Of a DNA stretch of 64,000 nt, positions 33,564-42,615 are shown one piece after another. The notes under the pieces were generated by a model. The model saw nothing but the letters and a program-made list of their open reading frames with translations, had not been told where the DNA came from and did not search any database. Positions within the stretch are counted from its first letter, which is position 1. Every line of letters begins with the position of its first letter. Source of the stretch: Hydrogenophaga sp. (lineage in GTDB: Bacteria; Pseudomonadota; Gammaproteobacteria; Burkholderiales; Burkholderiaceae_C); assembly GCF_030651625.1 (NCBI RefSeq), contig NZ_JAUSCF010000022.1:248001-312000 (forward strand), read 5' to 3'. Both the position numbers and the translations under genes were made by a program.

Positions 33564-34436
33564 ATGGAAGCCACACAGGACATCACCGAACGCCGCCTGG
33601 CAGACGCCTGGGCCGAGCTGCAGGCCCACGCCAACGATGGCCACCCTCTGCAGGCCGACGCCTACCGCCTCGCTTTCGCCGATCCGGAATTCATGCTGCG
33701 CCGCGAAACGCGCGGCATCCGCTTTCAGCTGGAAATGCTCAAGCCCGACCTCGCCCAGCAAGATCACGGCATTGAAAACACTGTGGTTGTTTTTGGTAGC
33801 GCCCGCTTTCGCGACGCCGCAGAATCGGCCGAGCAACTGGTGCGGGCAGAGCGCAGCGGCGAACCCAGAGACATCGCGCGCGCCAGAGCCCTGGTGCGCA
33901 ACGCCCACTACTACGACCAGGCGCGCGAATTTGCACGCCACGTGGCGCGCTACAGCAAGGCCTGCCCGCCCGAGGACAAGCTCTTCATCTGCACCGGTGG
34001 CGGCCCCGGCATCATGGAAGCCGCCAACCGCGGCGCGCACGACGAAGGCGCACTCAACGTCGGGCTGAACATCGCCTTGCCACACGAGCAGGCGGCCAAT
34101 CCCTACGTGTCACCCGAACTGAGTTTCAAGTTCCATTACTTTGCGCTGCGCAAGATGCACTTCATGATGCGCGCCAAGGCGTTGCTCGCATTCCCGGGCG
34201 GATTCGGCACGCTGGACGAACTGTTCGAGGTCATCACCCTGGTGCAGTGCAAGAAGGCCAAACCGGTACCGATCGTGCTGTTCGGCAGCGACTACTGGAA
34301 GCGCCTGATCAACCTCGATGTGCTGGTGGAAGAAGGCACCATTTCTCCGGAAGACCTGCAGCTGTTCCACTATGTGGACGATCCGCAGACCGCCTGGGCG
34401 ATCATCCAGCAGTTCTACGATCTGCCCAAGGTTTGA
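33564..34436 (+). CDS. LOG-family protein (nucleoside-5'-monophosphate phosphoribohydrolase type)
   Basis: 290 residues. The Rossmann-like LOG domain carries FICTGGGPGIMEAANRGAHD and the signature PGGFGTLDELFEVITLVQCKK, with the catalytic arginine and glutamate in it. Older annotation called these lysine decarboxylases; the family cleaves nucleotide monophosphates at the ribosyl bond. About 75 extra residues at the N-terminus place it with the larger bacterial forms. AGGAG lies nine bases upstream of the ATG. Confidence 0.88.
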   Translation: MEATQDITERRLADAWAELQAHANDGHPLQADAYRLAFADPEFMLRRETRGIRFQLEMLKPDLAQQDHGIENTVVVFGSARFRDAAESAEQLVRAERSGEPRDIARARALVRNAHYYDQAREFARHVARYSKACPPEDKLFICTGGGPGIMEAANRGAHDEGALNVGLNIALPHEQAANPYVSPELSFKFHYFALRKMHFMMRAKALLAFPGGFGTLDELFEVITLVQCKKAKPVPIVLFGSDYWKRLINLDVLVEEGTISPEDLQLFHYVDDPQTAWAIIQQFYDLPKV

Positions 34437-34547
34437 AGGCAGGCTGGCGTCACTCGCGGTGGATCTGCTTCCATCCCGATGGCCGCTGACCTTAAACATC
34501 AGGCAGTGGCCATTGTGGACACAGTGTCGGGGCAACGTGATCCGCGA

Positions 34548-35951
34548 TTATTCAGACCAGCCGCCGCCCAATGCGCGGTAGAGCGCCACCTGGTTCTGCT
34601 GTTGCGCCAGGCGGGTCTGTAGCAGCGCCTGCTCGGTACCAAACAATGAGCGTTGCGCATCCAGCACGTCGAGGAAACTGGCCACGCCATTGCGGTAGCG
34701 CAGTTCGGCCAGCCGAAAACGGTCGGCCTCGGCGGCGGTCTGCATTTCCTGTGCACGCAGTTGCTCGACCAGCGTTGCCTGTCCCGCCAAAGCGTCTGCC
34801 ACCTCACGGAAGGCGGTCTGGATCGCCTTTTCATACTGGGCCACGGCCAGTTCGCGACCGACGTTGGCCGAGTCCAGCGAAGCCTGGTTGCGTCCGGCAT
34901 CAAAGATCGGCAGCAGGGCCTGCGGCGCCAGCGTGAAGCCCCATGATCCGTCCTTGAACAACCCCGACAGCGAGCTGCTGGCCGTACCGGCGCTGGCGGT
35001 GAGGGAAATGCGCGGGAAGAACGCGGCGCGCGCCGCACCGATGTTGGCGTTGGCGGCAATCAGTTGCTGCTCGGCCTGACGGATGTCGGCCCGGCGCTCC
35101 AGCAGATCGGAAGGCAAACCGGCTGGGACATCGCGCAACAGGGGCTCGCTGCCGACAGCCGGCGTACCAGGCGTTAGCAGGCTGGTCGGCACCGCCTGCC
35201 CGACCAGCAAGGTGAGCGCATTCACATCGAGCGCGCGCTGACGTTGCTGCTGGGCGAAAGCGACGCGGGCCGCCGCTGTCAACGATTCGGACTGCCGCAA
35301 ATCAAGCGCGGAGGTGGCGCCATTGTCAAAACGCAGTTGGGTCAGACGCAGAGAGTCTTCGCGTGTGGCCAGCGTGCGCTGTGTCAGCGACAGCAACTGG
35401 TCGTTGCTCTGCAGGCTGAGCCACGTGCTGGCCACTGCTGCCACCAGGCTGGTCTGCGTGGCGCGACGAGCCTCTTCACTGGCGAGGTATTGCGCCAGTG
35501 CTGCTTCTTTCAGACTGGCTATGCGACCAAAAAAATCGATCTCCCAGCTGCTCATCGCCAGCCCCACGCTGTAGACGCTGCTGGTGCCGCCGCTGCCGTC
35601 GGGCTGGCGATTGCCGGTGGTGGCCACTCCCAGGGTGGGGAAAAGGTCGGCCCTGCGGATCTGGTACTGGGCACGCACCTGCTCGATATTGAGCGTGGCC
35701 ACACGCAGGTCGCGGTTGTTGGCCAGTGCCAGCGTGATCAGCTCGCGCAGGTGGGCATCGCCCACGAACGCGCGCCAACTCATGTCGGCGGCCGCAGCCT
35801 GCGGGCTGGTGGTCGAGCCCATGGTGGGGAAACCGGTGGCCACAGGCGCGACAGGGCGCTCATAAGTCGGGATGAAGGAGCAACCGGTCACCACGGCTGT
35901 TGCCAGCAAGGTGAGCGCGGATCGCAGCAGAGGACGGGTGGATTCATGCAT
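34548..35951 (-). CDS. Outer-membrane factor lipoprotein of RND efflux (OprM-like)
   Basis: 467 residues. A lipoprotein signal ending in AVVTGC is followed by two TolC-type repeats with long helical hairpins (SWEIDFFGRIASLKEAALAQ in the first, FDAGRNQASLDSANVGRELA in the second). It forms the outer-membrane channel of the adjacent tripartite pump. The ATG at 35951 overlaps the RND gene end by eight bases, so the genes are coupled; a longer frame would lie inside the RND gene. Confidence 0.92.
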   Translation of the reverse strand: MHESTRPLLRSALTLLATAVVTGCSFIPTYERPVAPVATGFPTMGSTTSPQAAAADMSWRAFVGDAHLRELITLALANNRDLRVATLNIEQVRAQYQIRRADLFPTLGVATTGNRQPDGSGGTSSVYSVGLAMSSWEIDFFGRIASLKEAALAQYLASEEARRATQTSLVAAVASTWLSLQSNDQLLSLTQRTLATREDSLRLTQLRFDNGATSALDLRQSESLTAAARVAFAQQQRQRALDVNALTLLVGQAVPTSLLTPGTPAVGSEPLLRDVPAGLPSDLLERRADIRQAEQQLIAANANIGAARAAFFPRISLTASAGTASSSLSGLFKDGSWGFTLAPQALLPIFDAGRNQASLDSANVGRELAVAQYEKAIQTAFREVADALAGQATLVEQLRAQEMQTAAEADRFRLAELRYRNGVASFLDVLDAQRSLFGTEQALLQTRLAQQQNQVALYRALGGGWSE

Positions 35952-38900
35952 CGCTGTGCACTCCCATGTGTTCGGCATCGGCCGCGTGCAGGCGGCGCTG
36001 GCGGTCGCTGCCCTTGAACAGCGTGCGCACCACCACGAAAAAGATCGGTACAAACACCACCGCCAGGATGGTGCCGGTGACCATGCCACCGATCACGCCG
36101 GTGCCGATGGCTCGCTGGCTCGCCGAGCCAGCGCCGGAAGACAGGGCCAGCGGCAGCACGCCCAGCGTGAACGCCATCGAGGTCATGATGATGGGACGGA
36201 ACCGCAGGTGGGCCGCTTCAAGCGCAGCCTCGATCACGCTCTTTCCCTGGGCCTGCAGGTCTTTGGCGAATTCGATGATCAGAATCGCATTCTTCGCCGA
36301 CAGACCAATGATGGTGATCAGTCCCACCTGGAAGTACACGTCGTTGGAATAGCCTCTGAGCAACGTCGCCAGCAGCACACCCAGCACACCCAGTGGCACC
36401 ACCAGGATCACCGAGAGAGGAATGGTCCAGCTCTCGTACAAGGCAGCCAGGCAGAGGAACACCGCCAGAATGGCGAAGGCGTACAGCACCATGGCCTGGG
36501 AGCCAGCGAGTTTTTCCTCTCGCGACTGACCGGTCCATTCGAAGCCGATGCCCTGAGGCAACTGGCTGGCAAGCCTTTCCATCTCGGCCAGTGCGTCACC
36601 GGTGCTGGCGCCTGGCGCCGCGCTGCCGCTGATGCGCATCGAGGGATAGCCGTTGTAGCGCACGGTCTGCATCGGTCCGGTGACCCAGTGGGTGGTGGCG
36701 AACGCCGACAACGGCACCGCCTGACCCCGGTTGTTGAGCACGTTGATGCGCAACAGGTCTTCGGGCTGCATGCGCGCTGGCGCATCGGCCTGCACCACCA
36801 CGCGCTGCAAACGCCCGGCATTCGGAAAATCGTTCACATAGCTGGAACCCAGCGAGGTGCCGATGGCGCTGCCGATGGCGTCGAACCCAACGCCCAGGGC
36901 ATTGGCCTTGTCGCGGTCGATGTCAATTTGCAGTTGGGGTGCATCCTCCAGCCCGTCGGGACGCACCTGGGTCAGCACCTTGCTTTGCGAGGCCAGGCCC
37001 AGCAACTGGTTTCGTGCGCCCAGCAGTGCCTCGCGACCCAGACCGGCGCGGTCCTGCAAGCGGAAGTTGAAGCCCGACGAGGCGCCCAGCTCCGGGATCG
37101 GCGGCGGACTCAGCGGAAAGATGAACGCATCGCGAACGCCCGACAAAGCGCCGAAGGCGCGACCAGCCAAAGCAGAGGCGGAACTGCCGGGTCCGGTGCG
37201 CTCGGACCAGTCCTTGAGTGTGACGAAGGCCAGTGCCGCGTTCTGACCCTGTCCGGAAAAGCTGAAGCCCAGCACGCCGACCATGCTCTGCACTTCGGGC
37301 TGTTGCAGCATGAAGCCTTCGACCTGCTTCATCACCTCCAGGGTGCGTTCCTGGGTTGCGCCAGGCGGCAACTGCACGTTGACCAGCATGGTGCCCTGAT
37401 CTTCACCAGGCAGGAACGACGTGGGCAGGCGGTTGTAGACCACCACCGCAGCGCCAATGATCGCGGCGTAGACGATCAGAGTGCGCCCGGCGCGTGGCAG
37501 CAATGCCGCCACGCTACGCTCGTAACCCTTGGCCGTGCGTGTGAAGCCGCGGTTGAACCAGCCGAAGAAGCCTTTCTTTTCGTGGTTGTGGCCCGCTTTG
37601 ACCGGTTTGAGCAAGGTGGCGCACAGGGCCGGCGTGAGTGAGAGAGCCATGAATGCCGAAAATGCGATCGACACGCCCATGACGGCGGCAAACTGACGGT
37701 AGATGTTGCCCACCGAACCAGCGAAGAAAGCCAGCGGCACGAACACCGAAATCAGCACCACGGTGATGCCGATGATGGCGCCCGAGATCTGGCCCATGGC
37801 CTTGCGCGTCGCTTCCAGCGGTGGCAAGCCTTCCTCACTCATGATGCGCTCAACGTTCTCGACCACCACAATGGCGTCGTCGACCACAATGCCGATCACC
37901 AGCACCATCCCGAACATGGTCAGCACGTTGATGGAAAAGCCCATCGCCAGCAGCACGGAGAAGGTGCCCAGCAGCGCCACTGGCACCACGATGGTGGGAA
38001 TGATTGTGTAGCGGAAGTTCTGCAGGAACAGGAACATCACCAGGAACACCAACAGCACGGCTTCGGCCAGGGTGATGGCAACCTGCTGGATGGAGATCTT
38101 CACGAAGCGCGAGCTGTCGTAAGGAATTTGCCAGGTCATGCCTTCGGGGAAGAAGCGCTCCAGCTCGGTCATCTTGGCGCGTACGGCGTCGGCGGTGGCC
38201 AGCGCATTGCCGCTGGGCGAGAGCTGCACACCGATACCGGTGGAGGGCTTGCCGTTGAGCCTTGCTGACGTGGCATAGGCCTGAGCCCCGAGCTCGATGC
38301 GTGCCACATCCTTGAGACGCACGGTGGAACCGTCAGGGCTGGCCCGCAGCACGATGTTGCCGAACTGTTCAACGCTGCCAAGCTGTCCATTGACCACCAC
38401 GGTGGCGGCGATGCTCTGGCCTGCCACGTTGGGCAATGCTCCGATTTCGCCAGCAGACACCTGGGCGTTCTGTGCCCGGATCGCTGCTGTCACGTCGGCG
38501 GCACTCAGGTTGAAGCCGAGCAGCTTGGTCGGGTCGATCCAGACCCGCATGGCGCGCTCGGTGCCAAACAGCTGGGCCTGGCCCACACCGGGCAGGCGCT
38601 GAAGTTCGGGCACGACACTTCGAGAGGCGTAATCGCCCAGCGCAACCGGATCCCAGGCCGGATCGTCGCTGGACAGAATGGCGAACAGCAGGAAGTTGCT
38701 GCGCGACTTGTCCACCCGCACGCCCTGCTGCGTCACCGCAGCCGGCAGCCGCGGCGTGGCGCGTGCGAGGCGGTTTTGCACATCCACCTGGGCGAGATCG
38801 GCGTTGGTGCCGGTTTCGAAACTCAGCGTGATGCTGCCAGTGCCGTTGGCCTGCGCCACCGACTCCATGTAGATCAGCCCGGGGGAGCCGTTCATCTCCT

Positions 38901-39099
38901 GCTCGATGACCGACAGCACGCTGTCTTCCAGCGTGGAAGCCGCTGCACCCGGGTAGGTCGCGTTGATCACGATCGCGGGTGGTGCCACCGGCGGATACTG
39001 CGCGATCGGCAACTGGGTAATGGACACACCACCCAGCACCATGACGAACAGTGCAATCACCCACGCAAAGATGGGCCTGTCAATAAAAAACTTCGCCAT
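35944..39099 (-). CDS. RND multidrug efflux permease (HAE1/AcrB-MexB type)
   Basis: 1051 residues with 12 membrane helices and two large periplasmic loops. The proton relay is intact: the aspartate pair in GIVVDDAIVVVENVERIM and the lysine in GLSAKNAILIIEFAKD. The start MAKFFIDRPIFAWVIALFVM and the GFSINVLTMFGMVLVIG helix are typical of HAE1 pumps, which take up drugs, bile acids and solvents from the periplasm. Middle gene of the adaptor-permease-channel operon. Confidence 0.95.
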   Translation of the reverse strand: MAKFFIDRPIFAWVIALFVMVLGGVSITQLPIAQYPPVAPPAIVINATYPGAAASTLEDSVLSVIEQEMNGSPGLIYMESVAQANGTGSITLSFETGTNADLAQVDVQNRLARATPRLPAAVTQQGVRVDKSRSNFLLFAILSSDDPAWDPVALGDYASRSVVPELQRLPGVGQAQLFGTERAMRVWIDPTKLLGFNLSAADVTAAIRAQNAQVSAGEIGALPNVAGQSIAATVVVNGQLGSVEQFGNIVLRASPDGSTVRLKDVARIELGAQAYATSARLNGKPSTGIGVQLSPSGNALATADAVRAKMTELERFFPEGMTWQIPYDSSRFVKISIQQVAITLAEAVLLVFLVMFLFLQNFRYTIIPTIVVPVALLGTFSVLLAMGFSINVLTMFGMVLVIGIVVDDAIVVVENVERIMSEEGLPPLEATRKAMGQISGAIIGITVVLISVFVPLAFFAGSVGNIYRQFAAVMGVSIAFSAFMALSLTPALCATLLKPVKAGHNHEKKGFFGWFNRGFTRTAKGYERSVAALLPRAGRTLIVYAAIIGAAVVVYNRLPTSFLPGEDQGTMLVNVQLPPGATQERTLEVMKQVEGFMLQQPEVQSMVGVLGFSFSGQGQNAALAFVTLKDWSERTGPGSSASALAGRAFGALSGVRDAFIFPLSPPPIPELGASSGFNFRLQDRAGLGREALLGARNQLLGLASQSKVLTQVRPDGLEDAPQLQIDIDRDKANALGVGFDAIGSAIGTSLGSSYVNDFPNAGRLQRVVVQADAPARMQPEDLLRINVLNNRGQAVPLSAFATTHWVTGPMQTVRYNGYPSMRISGSAAPGASTGDALAEMERLASQLPQGIGFEWTGQSREEKLAGSQAMVLYAFAILAVFLCLAALYESWTIPLSVILVVPLGVLGVLLATLLRGYSNDVYFQVGLITIIGLSAKNAILIIEFAKDLQAQGKSVIEAALEAAHLRFRPIIMTSMAFTLGVLPLALSSGAGSASQRAIGTGVIGGMVTGTILAVVFVPIFFVVVRTLFKGSDRQRRLHAADAEHMGVHSDA

Positions 39100-39111
39100 G
39101 TGGGGCGCTCC

Positions 39112-40374
39112 TTAGCTGGTCGCACCAGCCGGGGCTGGTGCGGAGGTCGCGCCACCTTGCGGCTTCCATGGCACCGCCTTCACGGGCGTGCCGGGCGGCA
39201 TCATCTGCAGCTTCTGGAAACCGTCGACCATGACCTGTTCACCAGCCTCAAGGCCCTCCCGGATCACCCACTGGCCGTTCTGCTGTCCGCTCACCTTGAC
39301 GGAGCGGCGGGAAATCTTGCCTTCTGCATCCACCACGCTGACCGAGTCGCCCTGAGCCGTTCGTGTCACCGCCTGCTGGGGCAGGGTCACTGCATTGCCG
39401 GCCGTGGCTTGTTCCAGGCGCACGCGCACATACAGACCCGGCAACAGGGTGCCACCGGGATTCGGCACTTCGGCGCGCAAGGTGATTTGCCCCGTGGCGG
39501 CATCCACCGTCAAGTCCGAGAAGAGCAGGCGACCTTCTTGTTCGTACTCGCTTCCGTCTTCCAGCATCACTCGCACGCTGGCTGCGTCGGCGCCAGCGGC
39601 CTTGATCTGCCCTGCGCGCATGGCCGACTGCAAAGCCATCACCTCGGCCGCCGATTGCGTGAAGTTGACGAACATCGGGTCCACCTGCTGAATGACCGCC
39701 AGTGGTGTGGCCTCACCCTGCCCCACCAGCGCGCCTTCGGTCACCAGCGCGCGACCAATGCGCCCTGAGATGGGCGCGGTGACATTCGCATAACCGAGGT
39801 TGATCCGGGCGGTCTGCACGGCGGCCTGGGCCACCGCCACATCGGCCTGTGCCGACTTTTGCGCTGCCTCGGCGTTGGCAAACTCTTGCTGGCTGATGGC
39901 GTTTTCGGCCACCAGGGGCTTGTAGCGTTCGGCCAGCGCCGTGGCTTGCGCCCTGTTGGCCTCTGCACGGGCCAAGGATGCCTGCGCACTTTGCAGGGCT
40001 GCAGCATAGGGCGCCGCATCGATTCGGAACAAGGCCTGGCCCGCTTTCACGTCGCTGCCCTCGCGAAAAAGGCGCTGCTGCAGAATGCCAGCGGCCCGGG
40101 CCCGCACTTGCGCCACTCGAGAGGCTTCAAGCCGACCAGGAAGTTCGGTCACCAGCCCCACGTCACCGGGTGTGACCGTGACAACGCCCACCTCGGGCGC
40201 CGGCATGCCGCCACCCGCTGGCGCAGCGCCTGCTGGTGCATCACTCTGGCCACAAGCCGCAAGCACGGCCGCCAGGGCCAATACAGACAAGCCCCGTGCC
40301 ATGCTGGGCAGAGACAGAGGAGCAGACCAGGTGCGCAGGGAAGGCACCGTCTTGATGGAGCTCAGGGCAGGCAT
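39112..40374 (-). CDS. RND periplasmic adaptor lipoprotein (AcrA/MexA-like)
   Basis: 420 residues. The lipobox LAAVLAACG follows a signal of about 37 residues. Then come the lipoyl halves around a coiled-coil hairpin (ARAAGILQQRLFREGSDVKA, SAQASLARAEANRAQATALA, ANVTAPISGRIGRALVTEGA), a beta-barrel and a membrane-proximal domain. ATG40374 has AAGGA six bases upstream; the longer frame runs into the operator. First gene of the pump operon, divergent from the TetR gene. Confidence 0.93.
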   Translation of the reverse strand: MPALSSIKTVPSLRTWSAPLSLPSMARGLSVLALAAVLAACGQSDAPAGAAPAGGGMPAPEVGVVTVTPGDVGLVTELPGRLEASRVAQVRARAAGILQQRLFREGSDVKAGQALFRIDAAPYAAALQSAQASLARAEANRAQATALAERYKPLVAENAISQQEFANAEAAQKSAQADVAVAQAAVQTARINLGYANVTAPISGRIGRALVTEGALVGQGEATPLAVIQQVDPMFVNFTQSAAEVMALQSAMRAGQIKAAGADAASVRVMLEDGSEYEQEGRLLFSDLTVDAATGQITLRAEVPNPGGTLLPGLYVRVRLEQATAGNAVTLPQQAVTRTAQGDSVSVVDAEGKISRRSVKVSGQQNGQWVIREGLEAGEQVMVDGFQKLQMMPPGTPVKAVPWKPQGGATSAPAPAGATS

Positions 40375-40459
40375 GGGAGTCCTTGGGATAGCAGGTGAAA
40401 GTGGCACTTGTTCAGGGAATACCCTGACAGACTGTGCCGTCGCAAAGCGGCGAAGTATA

Positions 40460-40483
40460 TATACATACAGGAATGTATGTATA
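40460..40483. promoter_or_regulatory. 24-bp perfect palindrome, candidate TetR/AcrR operator
   Basis: Arms TATACATACA (40460-40469) and TGTATGTATA (40474-40483) with a GGAA spacer. It lies between the divergent pump and TetR genes, 85 bases from the adaptor start and 43 bases from the TetR start. It closely resembles the TACATACA...TGTATGTA operator bound by E. coli AcrR. One regulator can control both directions from here. Confidence 0.8.
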
Positions 40484-40526
40484 GTCCCCCATACCCCCAA
40501 GGGCAATGATTCTGGAGACAAAGACC

Positions 40527-41159
40527 ATGGTTCGACGAACCAAAGCCGACGCACTGGCCACTCGCAACAGCCTGCTGGATGCTGCAGAACATCTGTTTCA
40601 GGCGAATGGCGTTTCGCGCACTTCGCTCAATGAGATCGCGACAACGGCAGGCACGACGCGCGGCGCCATCTACTGGCATTTCAAAGACAAGGCCGACTTG
40701 TTCAACGCCATGATGGAGCGGGTGACCATGCCTCTGGAGTCCACACTGGAGAGCACAGCGCGCGACGCCAGTTCAAACGTCAACCCATTGCTTTTGCTCC
40801 GCGACTCGATGATGGGGGCGCTGAAGCAGACCGCCAACGACGATCAGACCCGTCGGGTCTTCGAAGTGGCCACGCACAAAGTGGAATACGTGACGGAGAT
40901 GCAGGCGGTGCGGGACCGTCACCTGCAAGTGCGAAACGAGTGCGTGGCAATGACCGAAAAAGCCTTGCGTGAGGCAGTCATCCGTGAAGGCATACAGCTC
41001 CCCATACCGCTGCCCATTGCGGCACTGGGTTTGCACGTGATCATTGACGGCCTGATCCAGAACTGGCTGCTGGCGCCAGAGGCCTTCGATCTGGAAACAT
41101 GTGGTCGCGGTACGGTGGATGTCTACTTTGCCGGTCTGGGCTTTGATCTGAAAGAGTGA
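40527..41159 (+). CDS. TetR-family repressor of the RND pump (AcrR/TtgR-like)
   Basis: 210 residues. The N-terminal HTH has MVRRTKADALATRNSLLDAA, then SLNEIATTAGTTRGAIYWHF and KDKADLFNAMMER, the sequence style of AcrR, MexR-type TtgR and related pump repressors. The C-terminal helical domain should bind pump substrates as inducers. GGAG lies before ATG40527; ATG40506 is an alternative. It is divergent from the pump across the palindrome. Confidence 0.92.
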   Translation: MVRRTKADALATRNSLLDAAEHLFQANGVSRTSLNEIATTAGTTRGAIYWHFKDKADLFNAMMERVTMPLESTLESTARDASSNVNPLLLLRDSMMGALKQTANDDQTRRVFEVATHKVEYVTEMQAVRDRHLQVRNECVAMTEKALREAVIREGIQLPIPLPIAALGLHVIIDGLIQNWLLAPEAFDLETCGRGTVDVYFAGLGFDLKE

Positions 41160-41504
41160 CTGCCAGCGCAGCAAGGGGCATCGGGCGCAACGCACGTCAA
41201 ACCCATTGACGCTGGGCTGATCTCTCGCGTCCGGGGCCCCACATTGGGCTGATCGATCCCGCCGCGGCATCTGCGGTTTTTTTGCACGTTTCGCTTTGCG
41301 TGACTTCTATGGTGGGTGCGGCAGAACGCAGAAACAAACGGATGCCGCGCTGGGACATCTCTGCAGCATGTCACGAGCCGAAACAGGGCTGCCCTACAAT
41401 TCTGCCTGCGCGCTGAACTCCTCACTGTGCCGCGTACCTGTTTCGCTCCTGCCCACGGCAGCTCCTTGCTTCAGAACCCCTTCTTTATCAAGAGAGATCA
41501 AACA
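41160..41504. other. Leader region before the Mrp operon
   Basis: 345 bases without a convincing gene; the open frame reaching back from the MrpE gene lacks a ribosome site. A T-run (41277-41283) after a short GC-rich fold at about 41262-41276 could be the end of the TetR transcript. The Mrp promoter must lie in the remainder; no clear -35/-10 pair stands out. Confidence 0.5.
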
Positions 41505-41981
41505 TTGAAATCGTTGGTCCTGTTTTTTGTAATGGCCGTGCTCTGGGTACTGTGGTCGGGCCTGTATCTGCCCCTGCTCTTGGGTTTGGGCCTGGCTTCT
41601 TGTGTGCTGGTGGTGCTTCTGGTTCGGCGCTTCGATAGATTCGGCCATTCGTCTGTGCCAATGCATCCCGGCAAGGGCATCGTGACCTATTGGTTCTGGC
41701 TGATCAAGGAGATTGTGTTTTCCAGCTTGCAGGTGACTCGCATCATTCTGTCGCCCCGGTTGCAAATCAGCCCCCGTTTGATCACTGTGGTGGCCATTCC
41801 CCGCGGCGAGGTGGCTCGTGTCGTGCTCGGCAACTCCATCACCCTCACGCCAGGCACACTCACAACAGACATTGATGACAACGGCATCATCACAGTGCAT
41901 GCGCTGACGAACGAAAGTGCCGAGGATGTGCTCTCGGGGGAGATGAACCGGCGTGTCGGCCGACTGGAAGGGAAGCCATGA
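41505..41981 (+). CDS. mrpE: Na+/H+ antiporter subunit E (MrpE/MnhE)
   Basis: 158 residues from a TTG preceded by AGAGAGA. Two or three N-terminal helices (LVLFFVMAVLWVLWSGLYLP) and a C-terminal soluble domain with RLITVVAIPRGEVARVV, NSITLTPGTLTTDID and HALTNESAEDV, the MrpE hallmark segment with its TPGT motif. First gene of the operon; its stop overlaps mrpF as ATGA. MrpE is an accessory subunit needed for complex stability. Confidence 0.92.
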   Translation: MKSLVLFFVMAVLWVLWSGLYLPLLLGLGLASCVLVVLLVRRFDRFGHSSVPMHPGKGIVTYWFWLIKEIVFSSLQVTRIILSPRLQISPRLITVVAIPRGEVARVVLGNSITLTPGTLTTDIDDNGIITVHALTNESAEDVLSGEMNRRVGRLEGKP

Positions 41982-42277
41982 ACAACGTGCTGATGGGTGC
42001 CGGCCTGGCTGTTCTGATCACCATGGCCCTGGCCATCATTCGCGGCATCAAAGGTCCGGAAATCTACGACCGCGTGCTTGCCGCCAACATCATTGGCACG
42101 AAGACGGTGCTGCTGCTGGCGGTTGTGGCACTGTTGTATGGCCGACCCGACTTCCTGGACCTTGCGCTGGCCTACGCGCTGATCAACTTCATCGGCATTC
42201 TGGCCATTCTCCAGTTTGTCCAGAACCGGGAAGCACGCCGCCAGAGCGAGCGCGCCGAAGAGAAAGGCAAGGCATGA
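41978..42277 (+). CDS. mrpF: Na+/H+ antiporter subunit F (MrpF/MnhF)
   Basis: 99 residues, three membrane helices. The conserved RGIKGPEIYDRVLAANIIGTK loop and DLALAYALINFIGILAI helix identify MrpF, including the aspartate of the IYDR motif. It overlaps mrpE and mrpG by four bases each (ATGA), so translation is coupled. Confidence 0.93.
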   Translation: MNNVLMGAGLAVLITMALAIIRGIKGPEIYDRVLAANIIGTKTVLLLAVVALLYGRPDFLDLALAYALINFIGILAILQFVQNREARRQSERAEEKGKA

Positions 42278-42615
42278 GCCCGATCGAACTGGTTGCAGGC
42301 CTGTTTCTGGCATTGGGGGGTTTCTTCGTGCTGGTTGGCGGCGTGGGCGTGGTGCGCATGCCCGACCTCTACACCCGGATGCACGCCGCCAGCGTCGCGG
42401 AGACCATGGGCACACTGCTCATCATGGTCGGTCTCATGGTCCTGACCGGCTGGACCCTGGCGAGCTTCAAGCTGTTCGCCATCCTGATGTTCCTTCTCTT
42501 CACCGGGCCCGTGGCCGCCTACGCCGTGGCCAACACGGCCCTGATCGCTGGCGTCAAACCGCGCCTGGATGCCAAGAGCTCCGCTGCAGACGAGCCCGAG
42601 GTCCCACGCCCATGA
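42274..42615 (+). CDS. mrpG: Na+/H+ antiporter subunit G (MrpG/MnhG)
   Basis: 113 residues, three helices. GGFFVLVGGVGVVRMPDLYT and RMHAASVAETMGTLLIMVGL are the family signature. The C-terminus is short and acidic (SSAADEPEVPRP). The stop overlaps the next gene start as ATGA. Confidence 0.93.
   Translation: MSPIELVAGLFLALGGFFVLVGGVGVVRMPDLYTRMHAASVAETMGTLLIMVGLMVLTGWTLASFKLFAILMFLLFTGPVAAYAVANTALIAGVKPRLDAKSSAADEPEVPRP

Noticed and set aside
32583..34085. Minus-strand frame of 500 codons opposite the AEC and LOG genes
   Set aside because: Spans two real genes and a terminator on the opposite strand; low-complexity Gln/His/Arg composition.
35872..37641. Plus-strand open frame of 589 codons opposite the RND permease
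   Set aside because: It lies wholly antisense to a clear RND gene; the product is a His/Gln/Arg-rich composition typical of frames opposite GC-rich genes, with no family motif.
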